This document shows positions 1 to 12,360 of a DNA stretch of 64,000 nucleotides, piece by piece (within the stretch, counting starts at the first letter, position 1; each line of letters begins with the position of its first letter). The translations under genes were made by a program, and so were the position numbers. Below the pieces are notes generated by a model. That model had not been told where the DNA came from. It saw only the letters and a program-made list of their open reading frames with translations, and made no database searches. Source of the stretch: Ceriagrion tenellum. Its lineage: Eukaryota; Arthropoda; Insecta; Odonata; Coenagrionidae. Location of the stretch: assembly GCA_963169105.1 (NCBI GenBank), contig OY720633.1, forward strand, positions 160,471,780 to 160,535,779, in the 5' to 3' direction.

Positions 1-870
1 CCTCTCCGCTTGGCTATGTTCCTATCCCAAACCCGATCCCTCTAGCCGCCCTCCCCCGCCCCCCCAAGATCCCACCCACTCCCCTTTCTCAACCCTACCC
101 TCTCACTACAGATGCTGCACCCGACTCCTCCCCTGCAGAGGGCCGAATCGATGCGGGCGCCGCAGCCACAGAGGCGCCCTCTCCGCAGTGCCCTTAGCGC
201 CGCGTAGTCCCTCCTCGATTAAGGGCGGGGGTGAGGAGTCGGCAGGGACTGCTAGAACGCTCACATCCGCCGTCGCGATTCGGCCGTCGCCGCAGAGCGA
301 TGCGATATTGCCGCTCGCACTGCGATCACCTTCCCCTTCGAACGACACCACGCACATGCGACTTTCTCCGTCCCTCCCCGACCCCTCTCCTCGCCCAGCG
401 CCTCCTCCGCTCCGCTGGCCGAGCGTATGCACACTCCGACGACCCCAGACCTGTCTCCACCGTCTCCTCCCAGAACTGCAAACCTGTCTTATAAATAGAC
501 GACGAGGCGGTAGCCGCGAAGTAGTTTTTGAAAGTAGTTGAGTAGTTAGATGAGCGGAGGTAGTTCTCTTTCTCTTTCCTTCTCTCTTCCTCGGAATACT
601 TTCGCTCTTCCTCATTAGTGGCGCGAGTTGGTGCGATGTTTCGTCGCTAGGTGGCAGCAGCCGAAAAGCAGGACGAGAATTGGCTCAGGAATGTCCGGAG
701 AGGTGGGGGCGTTGCGTTGAGCAAGGAGAAATTTAAGCGGGTTTTCAAAGAGTGTTTGAATCGCCTCCACGCTTCGACGTGGCAGATCGGAGAGCGATCA
801 CGGTCTCCATATCGTGTGCGCCTGCGTTGTCATCATTTATCAAGAGCGCCAACGAGAGTGGATACGTGAT
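1..870. other. CpG-dense GC-rich block, possible promoter/5' exon region
   Basis: The first 870 bases are markedly richer in G+C and CpG than the AT-rich DNA that follows. They begin with C-runs and pass through a TATA-like box near 490. Open frames occur here on both strands (for example 106-615 minus and 188-541 plus), but their compositions are Arg/Pro/Ser-rich and match no family I know, so I read them as openings caused by low stop-codon frequency. A conventional 5' exon of a plus-strand gene starting near 520 is possible but not demonstrated. Confidence 0.4.
490..498 (+). promoter_or_regulatory. Candidate TATA box
   Basis: The string TATAAATAG lies at the downstream edge of a GC-rich block and is followed by the GC-rich leader-like segment 500-640. 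A TATA box in an animal promoter would place the start site about 25-30 bases downstream, near 520. I see no clear initiator or downstream promoter element and no convincing coding exon after it, so the call rests on the box and its context. Confidence 0.3.
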
Positions 871-1154
871 CGTCATCCTTCATATATTGACATATGTTTT
901 AAATCGATAGATTTTAATTCATGAGATGCATTCTTAGTGTGGTAACTATGAGCATTGCCCGTCTTGAGCGTTTAAGATTACATAAACGACATGGAGGAAG
1001 AAGGAAATGTGTTCCCTCCCTTGGTTGCAGTTCCGACCAGTAGAGTCAGGGTCGAGTTGGTGCGTCGGTTGTAACGCACAAGTGTGCCCGCTATCAAGCA
1101 ATAAACGGGATTCCACGATCGTTTTCATAATAAAATAAAATACTTTCATAAATA

Positions 1155-1195
1155 CAGTACATTTATCCAATATTTCATATTGGATAAATGTACTG
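1155..1195. repeat. Perfect 19-bp hairpin beside a hammerhead-like motif
   Basis: Bases 1155-1173 and 1177-1195 are exact reverse complements separated by the three bases TTC. The hairpin abuts the hammerhead-like motif starting near 1198. This pairing of a fold-back with a ribozyme-like motif recurs at 34.1 and 51.7 kb. Confidence 0.85.
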
Positions 1196-1197
1196 CG

Positions 1198-1234
1198 TCA
1201 TCAGACGATGCCGTACAGCGGAGACACGCGTCGT
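1198..1234 (+). ncRNA. Degenerate hammerhead-ribozyme-like motif
   Basis: The order CAGACGA, a short stem CCG/CGG around TACAG, GACA, then CGCGTC resembles a minimal type-I hammerhead (CUGANGA, stem II, GAAA, short stem III, cleavage after UC). Two core positions differ: CAG for CUG, and GACA for GAAA. The motif is followed by a run AAAAATAAAATAT. A related copy lies at 28844-28880 with an intact GAAA. Penelope-like elements are known to carry such ribozymes in their terminal repeats. This copy is probably inactive. Confidence 0.4.
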
Positions 1235-1369
1235 AAAAATAAAATATTGTAGAATAGTATAAAGTACAGCAGAGCCCCGTTCACCCCGTAATGGAACACC
1301 GCTAAACGGAAATCCAGGCTAACATTTGATATTGGAGAATAAACTCGTTAAATGATATGTATGGAGTGT

Positions 1370-1830
1370 TATGACGTCTCCGGGAAACGAGGACCATGGG
1401 GCAGAGAGAGCGGGATAGGACTGAGGAATTTGAGATGAGGAAATGGAGATCATAGGAGAAGATGCATTGGGTACACAAAGTAAGGAATGAAGAGGCCTGT
1501 CCAGGGTTAGAGGGGAGAGAGATATCATGAACACTGGCAGTTAGAAAAAAGACAAACGGTTTGGCCGCATACTAAGAGAGGAGGGGGGTAGCTAAAACGG
1601 ATCCGGAAGGATCGGTAGACGGGATAAAGAGAAGAGGGAGGCTGAAAGTGATGGATAATCTAAGGAGAAGGGGACATAAGGAGACCAAGGAACAGGCCTG
1701 AATTAGACGAGATGGATGCAACGACGGTGCATGGGACCAAAGGTGAGTAAAGAGAATACTCACCTAGCATGGGACCTGTCACTCGGCAGAATACCAGGTG
1801 ATGATGATGACTTGTGTAATGGGACGATGT
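1370..1830 (+). mobile_element. LINE 3' end (lineage B), decayed C-terminus of reverse transcriptase ORF
   Basis: Conceptual translation across frameshifts and stops gives EEFEMRKWRS, VRNEEACPGL and later KREAESDG and ATTVHGTKGE. This is the order seen at the C-terminus of many arthropod endonuclease-reverse transcriptases: EEFEMW.WR, KV.NEE, a GHILR-type block, then a basic RGRPR block and a final HG/TK segment. No intact reading frame remains. The reverse transcriptase core is missing, as expected for a 5'-truncated insertion. Related ends lie at 15.5 and 27.2 kb, and the same lineage appears as an EN/RT segment at 62.9 kb. Confidence 0.65.
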
Positions 1831-4800
1831 AATTAAATTAACGTCATAAAAAATAATAACACTTGTACGTATTTTCACTAAATTAACCTTTAAATATCAA
1901 CAACTCATCGATTATTCGAAAAAAATGGGTTATACGAAACGGTTCCGACTCCTTCATTTCGATTAAGCGATGTTCTGCAGTATTTTACTCCATTAATGTA
2001 TACGAACATTTTACGAAGTGAGGCATGCCCCACTCAATTGATTCGATGAGCTTTCAAGATTTTACAGCCAATTTCTAGTTTACCAGGTACCTCTCCAGAC
2101 TCAAGCTACCGCGTTTTACTAATATAAAACTAGTGCACGTAACTTTACGTGAAAATAAGCCCAGAATAACAAAATAATTATTCGTAATATGTAATTGAAA
2201 GTTCCTCTTTAAATGAGAGCTCCGCATAAATACCTCGACTCACAAAATGTGACAAGATTACGGGAAATAGTAGAGGCATTTTATGCATAACAACTCATGT
2301 GCGCTGGGCCAAAACGTTGCAATAAAATAACAACTACGTGATTAATCATACGATAACTTTTGGTGGGAGTAATGATACCACAACGTGATCCCTTATTTTT
2401 AATGACTGTGCTGTTAAGAGTATCACCAACTATTGTGCTACGGAGAACCATATGTCTTTCATTTGTGTTTCATCTGGATGTCTCCAACATCTATAGTATG
2501 ATTTCAAGGAATTCAAAAATAAAAATAGAGAAAACTTCGATTATGATTGCTTTTAAGCTCGTGGCGCGCACGTTAACTTCTACTAAACCTTGTTTCAAAA
2601 CCCAAGTGAGTAATGAGGTCACGGATTGAAGTGGAGAAGAGATCTTCGTTCTCACAAATCAAAATCACCACCACGATTGGAAAAGTAAACTAAGAGCCCT
2701 TCACTCTGGTAATTAAGTGATCAAGAGAATGAAATAACATGAATATTAGTATTTGTCAACTCGGTAGTACACGACTGTAATATGTAAATGCAATGTTACG
2801 AAGGTAAATCACTCAATTGCAGGACAATGTCGGTCAGTCTTAGGGAAACCATCGTTTAGTAAACGAAAAATTTCATTTGAACAATGAATTTAAACTGGAG
2901 TCTTCTTCCACCTAGGAAATCAGCATAAATAAATGAAACTAGAAATTAATTTAGCTATAAAACAATTTACTCGCAAATTCCTCGATAATCTAGCGGCTTT
3001 TTTATTTTTTTTAAATGTTTCCATCATGCCGAAAAAGTGTGTTTCCATCCTGCCCAAATGAGCACAATTAGGGAAAAATAGACAAATGATCGTTCAAAAT
3101 ACGGATTCTTGCATTGTTACGATACGATTGAATGATACGAAGTTGCTAGGGTACACATTATAATTCTGTCACCAATATTGTCTACCTTTCCACTATATAC
3201 TATTACTTGATGATTATTACATACAATTTGAACTAATTCTCACTTTAAACATCAAATGTTTGTATGAATATAGACGTGCAATAGCAAAAACACAATAGTA
3301 CACGATAGATATAAGACCATGGTAAAGTGAAGTGAAATTAGGTCCAATTGACTTAAAATTTGAGAGCTTAAACTTAACTCCAGTTTCTCTCGGTCGAATT
3401 GCAAATTGTAAGGGTCTGTATCATCTATCGTTTCTGCATAAACACATAGACGCTATTTCGCTGTTCTTTCATGGCAAGAGAGTTAATTAGAAATCCAACT
3501 GCACTCGTTAAGTCGCTAGTCGTTAACACGGCAAATCGCTCCATGGATGTCAATTTTCCAATTTCATGATAGGCACAATGAACTACATGGGTTGGCAGAA
3601 AAAAGACAAAGTCTGTCACTGGTAGTGAACAGAGGAATGAGGCTCCATTTTTACTTAAAACTTCCATTTCGCAACCAGTCCTAGTCAAAATCTTTTCCTT
3701 TAGGAGAATTCATGTTTACTTCATACGGACTTCCATATTCCCGTCAATCTTCTCTAATTGACCTTATCCACGGCATTCGCCCTCGCTTTCCGTAGTCGAT
3801 CACTTCCTTTCACACCGCTGAATCTCCCATCGTTAATTTATGACGGAAGTTTTCAACGCAAAGCGTGGTCTCTCAATATAGATAAAAATGAAACAGGGAT
3901 TCAAATTCCCAAACCATCTTCGTCTCTCATGCAGGTAATTCGAGGTAGTTTATAGGATTCAGGAGGAGGCAATTTGGCACGTGATCCATTCCAGCCTCCG
4001 GTACCAGTAAAGTGAAGCACCATGTCAACATATTTCAGAATCGAATAGCCTTATGGTCACATGCGAAGGTGGAATGGTCCAGTGCAGCTGAAGGTCGCGA
4101 TTCAATTTATAATGATAGCGGTCCAGGGCTTGTTTATTTTGATTAGAATAAAAAGAGCAGTCATCAGCGATGGGAAATGTTGGCATGGCATAAATAGAGC
4201 AAATGGAAGGACAAGCATGTATGTATACATACATGGTCGAAAGCTATTAATATTTGTTTCTGACAGGAAATCTTCGGGATTATTTATGAACACAGAGCAT
4301 GGCCCAAGCTTGCGTACTCTGATCTCATTTGAAATCGACCAATATACGAGGAATAACGACGATCGAGCATTGCGCACTTCTGAAGGTAAAAAATGTGGCG
4401 CAGTGCGGTGTTCACGGGAAGCTCAATTTGCAACATCGCCATGAAAAATTCCACGGATACGACGATGATTCCAATGACATGACAAATAAATGGAGGCAGT
4501 TGCATCTGCTTCACATGGCAGCTTTTGAAGTCTACCTTTGAAGGCTATCTCTAATGGGTGAATAATATAAAAACGAAACGTAGAGCGTAAAGTTTTCGGT
4601 CCTCCAGAATAAAATACTTTCCCGACGAGTATACAAGAAATCATGGCATCTGCTTTAGCAACGGATCTTTATCGATGAGGATAGAGATGAGATAGAGAGC
4701 TGGAGGATAGAGGATAGAGAGAGATGTGCATGACTTTATAGGGCCAAAGGTCGAGAAATAGTGCTTCTGCTTGCATATCAGATTCCAATTATGTTTTTTT

Positions 4801-5419
4801 GCCCCGATAGAAAAGTTATCCCTTGAGTGGATCAAAGTCATTAGGGTCGCTGTTTTGCCTACCATCTATTCACAGTCTGATTCGATCTATTATAGATAGG
4901 ATACGATACTTCGAGTGGACACCAGTCTAGAAATATAAGAGCCATTACGTGAGGAGTTCCGGACACAGTTCAAGAAGGGTCACATATTTTCGGCTCTCTT
5001 TCCAAATAATTCTCCAATTAAGATATTCATTGGCTTCGATGGTCAGGAAGTACAGATTAATATCATTTAAAGTGAGATAAATGCTATTGCTACCCCATTT
5101 CTCCATAATAGGGAGGTTTCACCCTTTCGGAAGTATTGCTCAGAAACTTAAGCAAGCGAGGAGTAGGTTGGTGAGGTGGCTATGGTATCGGCTTCCCATT
5201 TCAAGGGCACCGGTTCGCGTACTGGCCATGGAGTTTTCAGTCGACTCACAATCCATACATGCGTATCTCGTGGAGGGAACTTCAAAAGTATTGTTTCGTC
5301 CGTCGGATGGGAGTTTTAACTGTGGTATACTTGGCGTCTTTCGTCAAGAGTAGGTCAATGTAGACCCTGGGTATTTCACCAACCCACTTCAAATTCCCAA
5401 ATCTTCCTTCTTTAACCAA
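1831..5419. other. AT-rich non-coding stretch
   Basis: No gene recognised. The short open frames (for example 2360-2629 plus, 3425-3688 minus, 4061-4444 plus) lack recognisable motifs. Apart from the palindrome at 4216-4235 and a GATA-rich patch near 4675-4725, I see nothing that can be named. Confidence 0.6.
4216..4235. repeat. Perfect 20-bp palindrome
   Basis: CATGTATGTATACATACATG is an exact palindrome without a spacer, in unremarkable AT-rich DNA. It may be a small expanded ATGT/ACAT microsatellite. Confidence 0.8.
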
Positions 5420-6075
5420 TCTATCTTGGAATTACTTTAACTTCTGATATATCGTGGGGATTACACATATGTGGGGACCATATGAGGCGCAGCATTAAAG
5501 AAACTAGGTTTTGTTAAATGTATAATAGGAAGATCCTAGAATGCAAAAGTCAACGATAGATGCTACTTTGCTCTGGTTAGGCCACATCTCGAATACGCCG
5601 CGAGCATTTGGGACCCTGGTCAAATAGATTTAACCAAAAAAAAAATACAAAGGAAAGCAGCGCGTTTCGTTAAAAACGAGCTACGAGCGTACATATAGTG
5701 TCTCACAGCTTTTAGAGGGATTAAGGTCCTAGAGACTCGGAGGCTACACGCTAGGCTAAGGTTGCTTGATAAATTCAGAACTGATATTTTTCAGAGCGAC
5801 CTAGAGAATATTATCATGATTCCTCACTACATCTCTAGGTCTGAAAGATACGATAAAATAAGAGAGATACACTGCCTAATAGATAAGTACAAAAACTCGT
5901 TCTTTCCGCGAACAATAAGCGACCACAATAAAAATTGAGCTCCACTAAATACACTCCTCTAATACATTTCACCATTTCATCTCCAAAAACTTACACCTTT
6001 ACACGGCTGGTTACTTAACACCCCCTGCCACACACCCATGCGGCGGCTCGCAGGGTATTATGGAGATGTAGATCA
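5420..6075 (+). mobile_element. CR1-like LINE fragment, copy 1 (3' end)
   Basis: Homologous to the minus-strand copies at 12361-13262 and 25365-26830. Translation around 5565-5635 gives FALVRPHLEYAASIWDPG, the C-terminal block typical of CR1-type non-LTR reverse transcriptases. An A-run (AAAAAAAAA near 5637) and stops follow. The 3' untranslated part runs through a segment containing CCTGCCACACACCCATGCGG and ends at about 6075 with GGTATTATGGAGATGTAGAT, the short tandem-type tail shared by all three copies. The reverse transcriptase core is absent, so this is a 5'-truncated dead insertion. Clade assignment to CR1/L2 is an inference from the protein blocks and the non-poly(A) tail. Confidence 0.85.
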
Positions 6076-7829
6076 ATCCACCTATCCTAAACGGGGCGAT
6101 TGATTTTAACAGCTGATCGCCTCTACAAAAATCCACACAGTCTGAGACAATCTATTTACAGAAATGAAAACTTTGTTTTATTCATTGACACGGACAAGAA
6201 GTCATATTTTGTTCAGCCAGCTTGAATTATTCCACGCATTTAGAAGAATCAAGCGGAGGTGGGTCTTGGCTATAGGTCGTAAGGCAGGAATGCACGCGCC
6301 TAGAAGGAAAACAGGATAAAAATTCTTGTTTGCCCAGCTTTCAGCCTGGATTACACGAGTCTCCTTTCAACGGCGAGTTAAAAGATGCTTATGCAGTTTT
6401 CATTTGATCTTTCGCCCATGGGAACTATTTTTTAGTTTATTCTGGCTTAGTTCCCGATTTATGACAGCCATGCTTCCAGCTGGCCTAAGATGATGATCCT
6501 ATAGACGACAGTTAAAAAAATCAAGCCGATTTCATCTCAGACGATCCAGAAAACTGTGAATACCGGCTGCCGACTCGCTTTATGGCAGACTGACTGACGC
6601 TTGACTAAGGGATTCTGCTCTCAGGGTAAACTAAAAGATGACCGAAGGATTCAACCACCATGTCCATTCAACCACTCTGCTTTCATTACGTTTACGCTCG
6701 TAAACGCGGAACTTTACGGATATTAATTTTTCAAGGTCGACGATGATAAATACTCGTTGCTTGATTTATGACTCAAGGAATTACACAAATATATGGGCGA
6801 AGAACAATATGCACGATTTCTAAAAAATAATTACAAATTCAATTACCAGTTCTTCGGCATTTGTTTCGAATTGCGCTAATTCATAAGTTGCCGATATCGT
6901 TGCTCAGCTGTGTTATTCTCTCCCTGCATATTAATTCAGTGTTTCCGGCAAGGATTGTTCGATAGATATCAGCTTCTTGGGTGCATTCCATCTAATCTGA
7001 TGCAAGGAGCAATGCTTTGACGGCCCAGATAATTTCCTTCCCTTCTCTGATGATTCAACTAGCGTTATCCGACACACTGAAACTTCCAAAAATATTTGTG
7101 CACAAGAGTCGATCACTTGCAGGAATATCAAATTAATTAACTTTTTATATGTATCAGATGACTTTAAAATAATAAGTTCCACGGAAATAAAGCTCAACCC
7201 AAGAGAAACACACATGGTCATCGTGGAAATACTAACACACTAGAGTTGAATTATTCAATGCGTACAATAGACAAGGTTAGCTATCATAAAATTCAATATA
7301 AGTAATATTATTATATGTTACATTATTATCATAACATATTACAGTCGGTAATATATAAAAGAAATAAAGTTAAAATATTTTATGGAGTTAATTGAGACGT
7401 TAAATCATCGCAGATAAAAAGAATAATAAGAAAATCAATCAGATTTCCATCGTTATCATCCAATTAACCGTGATGTAGCTAATTTCGCAGTGGAGATGAC
7501 CTACCGCTATAGTTCAATAGTTTTAACATGGAGTGGCAAGTGGTTTCTCGCTTGTCGCAAGTCACCCACGACATTTTTTTTACTCACGAGCTTCAATTTT
7601 CTTTTTCTGCCTTCAGAAAGAAAGTACACCCCAATTTTACAAGTATTCTTACGAATACGTTCAGTCAACTTGAGAGAAAATATCATGCATTTATTCTCTT
7701 CTCTTGTAATCAATAGCTATGAATATATACACACATGCACATTACGCAAATCCCTTTCAGGGTAGGCAAAGTCAAAGAATTAGGTTATTGCCGTTAACCC
7801 AAGAAAACTGGCTCCCTTTTAATTATTTC
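6076..7829. other. AT-rich non-coding stretch
   Basis: No coding sequence, RNA gene or repeat recognised. The open frames here (6931-7221 minus, 7490-7765 plus and overlapping minus) lack recognisable motifs and overlap each other on opposite strands. Confidence 0.6.
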
Positions 7830-10210
7830 CTCCAATAATTCACTATCGTTGCAAACTACTTTCGCTTCTCTTACACTCATGTATTACTTCACACAAGCTC
7901 TCCTAGTCTTAAGACACCAAATGTTCCTCCTCCAAGAGTCTCCTCCACCAAAATCACCCAAGACTTTCGCGGTCTATCTCTCCTCTCACACCTTTCACTC
8001 TACTACCGTATTTCTCTTACTTTATTCGACTCTCTCGAAATGGCCAAACCAATGAAACACACTCCTGGTCCATTACTGCAGCATCCAACCCACACACTCT
8101 CATCACCCACTCATTCATAACCCTATCCATCCTTTTCCTGCCAACAATTCTCAGGTGCCCTATTCTCACTGCATTCAGCAGACTCTTTTACGCTTATCCT
8201 GATGAACCCAGGATTCGCTGCCATATTATGACGTCGGGGGAGGGAGGACACTTATGTGCACAGTGATTTTGCTTTCCTAGATCTGGGTGATATACTACTC
8301 ACAATTTTCCTTCTGGCATTCGCACGCCTTATAATCGTCTTCATCATTTATCCTTCCATCTTTCGCAAAGTTCGGCCAAGATACACAACCTCGTCTACTT
8401 GTTCCATTACTTCCCCACTTACCCTCATAATATACGATCATTCTTATAACTCTCCCTATCAAAAACAATTACTTTGGTCTATCATATACTTACCCTCAAA
8501 TCCATTCTCCTCGTTACTTCATGGCATGGCTGCTAGTTATCCAGGAGCCCCTGTAATTCTACGGGGCTCTCAGACAGCAAAAGTCATCATCTGCATACAA
8601 TAGAACTCTCATATTTACATCTGCTACCGTTACAACGACCTTATCCCCAGACGCACCTCTCGCGCATTCATCCATAAAAACATTGAATGGCCACGACGAC
8701 ATTACGCATCCCAGATTAACGCTCAGTTTTATTTTACACTGGTCACTCCAATAACTCTCATGTTTGCCTAACTATTGTTATACGTCGCCTTCATGATATT
8801 AAGTAACAGCTCATTCTCTCCCTGGTCATTCACAACCGTCCACACCTAATTTCTTACCTCACCTCACACATGACTTCCCTAGATCCACAAGTACACAACA
8901 AACACTCTAGGGCGTCCATCAATTTCTCTATCACTTGCTGAAGTACGAAAAGCTGATAACTACGTCCCCTCCAAGGCATAATCACACTCTGTACACCCCA
9001 AATCTACCGATAGTTATCTTTCTCACTCTTTCGATTAATATTTAACGGAGCACTTTTTCCAGAATACTCAGTAAACTAATTACTCCATAATGCTTAACTC
9101 GGTTTCCCACCCTTCCATTTGTATAATGAAAATAATATCAAATTCTTGTGATGTGCTGGGACAACAGAAGATCATACAATCGACACAAATGATTTCTAAG
9201 TAATTTACACCCAAACATCAGCCATTCACTGGATATCCCATCTAGCCGTCCCATTTTTCAATATTCTCACTGCCAATATGGCCTAAATATCACATATAAA
9301 ATAATAGTAGATAGATTTTCTTTTTCATGCTGATATTCTCGCTTATTAACTCTCATAGCTCATTCTCATCGCCTGCACCATTACTATTTAATTCTTCAAA
9401 ATATTCCCTCATGAGACCCAAACTTCGCTCTCATTCCGAACTCACTACTACTTATTACGATCTATTTTCTTATTTTATATATTTCTATCTAATATCATAT
9501 TTATATATTTCTACGACCTTATTACGAACTACTCATTACGATCTCACTACTATTCTTCTTTATTTCACCCAATCCCCTACCCTCACCTTGCTCTGCCCTC
9601 CTTACCCATTCCAAAAACAACTTTTTATTGTCTTCAAAAGCACTATCCATTTTACTAGTCTCATTTTTACGCATCTTCACTTGGTATCTTTCACAGGGAA
9701 TTAGCATTCTTTATTTTTCTCTCGATATACATCACATGACTACTTTCAGTCTTCCTCAGATTTGACTGCAACCAGTCTCATACACGCCTCTTTCTTATCA
9801 CTCGTTTCTTTCAAATCAATGCAATTTCCACTTCTCCATTTCACCATGCATCACCTTTCATTTTCCCTAGAATTTCCCTTCCTCTTTCCACATGCTTTCT
9901 GCATGCATTCTACAATTATTCCTATTAAACTGACCCACACGTCATTCACTCTCCCATTCACTCTCCCATGACCGATATGTTCGTCCCATTCCTTTTATTT
10001 CAAAAAATTAATATCCTCAAGCATAACCCTATATTGCACTCTCACGACGTTGACTAAAAATCTATCTACTATTATTTTCATTTGCTTACGTGCATTAATA
10101 ATTCTCGGAACACACCTTCTACCCAGATCCACTCCACAGACCACCATATGGAAATAGATTATGCTTTTACAATCGCCCATTTTCCATGCCTACAAATAGA
10201 TTTTCTTTAA
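7830..10210 (-). mobile_element. Decayed non-LTR retrotransposon (lineage C) with endonuclease end and reverse transcriptase
   Basis: Read on the minus strand from 10210 downward, broken frames give in order: an endonuclease-like C-terminal segment (GDCKSII then IIVDRFLVNVVRV, near 10170-10030); the reverse transcriptase fingers/palm block YGVISLLSILEKVLR (near 9095-9050); a CVMSSWPFNVFMDECA block (near 8715-8660); the catalytic motif LLYADDD with YADD encoded at 8598-8587; YGSESWV (near 8225); and the C-terminal RDRPRKSWV block (near 7960). The order matches a single-ORF endonuclease/reverse transcriptase LINE. Many stops and frameshifts make it an old dead copy. A related 3' end lies at 55.3 kb on the plus strand. 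The ORFs in the opposite sense (8256-8603, 9327-9704 plus) are shadows of this element. Confidence 0.75.
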
Positions 10211-12360
10211 AACCAAGTATTCAAAATAAACAATCCTTCTTCATGTGCATACAAAGTTTCACCATTATCATCCACTCGAGGGTCAATAGCTATGTTCATG
10301 CCATACGCCATTTTTATAGCCAAATTCATGCAAAAGGAGCAAGGCCATAAATGCTATAACGGTAGTGATAACTTTCACCGCAAGGAAAATTCATTTGACC
10401 TGTAAGCTGTGACGCAAGAACCTTTTTTGACTCAAATATATCTTTCACAGCTTGGCTCTCAGCAGAGCAGTGAATCCACGGGATTACATGATTTTTGGGA
10501 AGCGATATGAGTTGCAGCATTCAACAATAATATCTAATATAGGCCTAATCAAGACCCAGGCCCATTTTTGTGGCAAAGTCTGAGTTAAATGTAATCGACT
10601 CCAAAAAATAAACCTCATCACTGCGTTCGATAGTTTTCCAATGGCATGGAAATTTGACGATACGTAGTAAAATAAATTCCTGAAATTAGAAGCCGATACG
10701 TTCAGCACCCCTCCATCGGCTTATTAATATCTTGTTCTGTCCAACATTAGTTTTATTGCCACGAATTCTAGAAGTTCATAGCTAACCAAATGTCTTCCGG
10801 ATAACATTTTGAAACATTGGCTCAGTTAAGTGACAAGATGAATCACAGAGGTACGAAAGAATAGCGCTAAACGTAGTATGCATTACAATGATGATGAATT
10901 ATGATTATGACGACTTAAAATTCTCTAACTTCGGAGTTATCGAACTAAGATATTCTGGCAAGAGCCATCCTAATGAATTTTGTAACAACAACCTACAAGA
11001 TGTGGATGAACCTTTTCATTCACTCAAAGCGACGTGAAGAATAATAACTTCATGTTTCTGGCAAGAATAACTTCATCAGGAATGGGTGCTATGAACAAAT
11101 TCTGGTGGAAAATGTTCACTTATACCTCTCCAGATGCTTCTCGGTGTCGTTGTCTGTAGAGCAGCATCATTAGCAAATGTAGAATAGAGGCACATAGGAA
11201 AATGGCCGAAACATCTCTCTCCTTGCATGATTTTGACGTCGATTGGGAATAGCTAAAATTTACATCAGTGAATAGTTATTTAGCGGAAAAAATGGTCCGA
11301 GTTACATTATCTCATTTTTCAAGAAATTTTATGGACATGGAATCTTTGATGAAAGTATCTGCGAAGAATTGTAACGGCAATAACAATGCTGCATCATTAA
11401 AAATCCCACTCGTTTTCATAAAAAGTGTGGACAGAGAGGAAGCAGTAGGACTTGAATAACAATAAAATAAAAATAAAAATTGAGCCAACCGTATCTTGGA
11501 GGTTAATAAGTTTCACAGCAATTATGATTGTGAAATTTTGGGTCAAAATGGGTTTTTTGAGTCTCATTCAAAGTTTTGAAGCTTTTCTTTCATATTAATA
11601 AAATAAGCATTGTACTGAATTGAAACTGTACGCACATTATAACCTTTGAGGCGCACCGACATTAATCGAGTCATAAGGCCACTTTACACGGTGGGTTTTC
11701 TTTTGCAGACGAATATATGAACTTTCCTCAAGAACTCTTTCATGAGGAAAATTGTACTAAGTAAAGGGGAAAATTGTATGACTTTTAGAAGGGGAAATAG
11801 TACCAGCTCAAAATCAATTAATGTTCTTGTACATTCTACGATGCAATCGTTTGTACAATAAAATGTTCCGCGTAAATCGATCACCACTCCTATTATTTTC
11901 TAATATTTCAATGCGAGTAAAATCGCTTAAATTCGAAATACTATCGCTTTAATTCATAGATCCTTTAGATAATGGAAATAATATCGATGAATTTTGATAT
12001 TTAGAAAAATTACAGTAAAATTACGTGGGCCACTCACATTAAACTATTTATCCAAACACACAGAATTATCATACTACGATCAAACGGAAATTAATATCTT
12101 GTCAACTGCATTTTACAACGATATTTCATTGAAGCCTCTCTAATAAAATATTTACAAATCCTATTTCGATTTGCCTTGTATCGTAAAAAATAGGAGAATA
12201 ACTTGGACAGTAATGTCCTCAGAAGGTCATCTCTTTCGTAGGATTTTAGCATCAATACTTCAAGGTCGAATTACCGGATCCACCTTCAGAGAGAAAAGAA
12301 TGAAAACAATCATTACGTAAGTATCAGACGGCACGAAGTCGTTTTTGGGTCCACACGACA
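10211..12360. other. AT-rich non-coding stretch
   Basis: Nothing recognisable as a gene. A segment near 11669-11690 (GGCCACTTTACACGGTGGG) resembles the ends of the candidate inverted-repeat element at 23.7 kb, but I found no partner end. Confidence 0.55.

Noticed and set aside
106..615. 169-residue minus-strand open frame
   Set aside because: Arg/Gly/Ser-rich product in CpG-rich DNA, overlapped by plus-strand frames, no domain or splice context.
3425..3688. 87-residue minus-strand frame with hydrophobic stretches
   Set aside because: No signal peptide, domain or splice context that I can recognise; length within chance for this composition.
8256..9704. Plus-strand open frames of 115 and 125 residues
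   Set aside because: They are antisense shadows of the minus-strand decayed LINE at 7830-10210.
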